From CAZNVB01 sp964651495 (lineage in GTDB: Bacteria; Acidobacteriota; Aminicenantia; Aminicenantales; UBA8522): a stretch of DNA of 14,879 bases. Both the position numbers and the translations under genes were made by a program. The notes below the pieces were generated by a model. It saw only the letters and a program-made list of their open reading frames with translations. It was not told the origin of the DNA and searched no databases. Location of the stretch: the NCBI GenBank assembly GCA_964651495.1, contig CAZYWP010000078.1, positions 1 through 14,879 of the forward strand. Direction: 5' to 3'. Positions within the stretch are counted from its first letter, which is position 1. Each line of letters starts with the position of its first letter. Shown here in pieces: positions 14,826 to 14,879 of the stretch.

Positions 14826-14879
14826 CCTCTCTTTCTGTACTGGGAATGGGTCCTGTCACGGCGCATCCCCTTCGCCCTC

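Overview
This is a moderately GC-rich bacterial window, and no taxonomic marker gene is present. Consensus-like sigma-70 promoters, good Shine-Dalgarno sites, a full kdp potassium pump, MscL and a GckA-type glycerate kinase show a bacterium. Palindromic intergenic repeats and several atypical domain arrangements would fit an environmental lineage outside the usual model organisms, but I cannot name a phylum from the sequence.

Layout. Bases 36-180 hold a nested palindromic element. It is followed on the + strand by an MFS carboxylate/sugar-type transporter (203-1429) and an aldehyde dehydrogenase superfamily protein with an unusual C-terminal extension (1475-3154). The dehydrogenase appears to have its own promoter, overlapped by a perfect 14-bp palindrome, and almost no leader. 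Bases 3227-9740 on the - strand are one tight operon, kdpF-kdpA-kdpB-kdpC-kdpD, with gaps of 0 to 14 bp. It has a near-consensus promoter at 9777-9806. kdpF (26 aa) is very short but clear. The KdpD stops at the end of its GAF domain, so the histidine kinase core is missing, and no kdpE response regulator lies in the window.

A divergent intergenic region separates kdp from a 65-aa hydrophobic protein (10009-10206). Next come a palindromic REP/MITE-like element (10248-10326), an 807-aa HerA/FtsK-type ATPase with a C-terminal coiled coil (10491-12914) and an MscL mechanosensitive channel with a C-terminal zinc ribbon (12956-13411). A convergent GckA/MOFRL-type glycerate 2-kinase (13418-14746, - strand) with its own promoter ends the window.

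How they fit together. Kdp (high-affinity K+ uptake) and MscL (emergency solute release) are opposite arms of osmotic adaptation, and the small membrane protein and ATPase sit between them. The transporter, aldehyde dehydrogenase and glycerate kinase suggest catabolism of small organic acids or aldehydes, but no substrate can be assigned. I see no CRISPR array, tRNA, rRNA, transposase, phage gene or convincing defence system. The most interesting points are the kinase-less KdpD, the 145-bp structured repeat, the palindrome-controlled near-leaderless aldehyde dehydrogenase gene and the orphan HerA-like ATPase with its coiled-coil and glycine-zipper tail.
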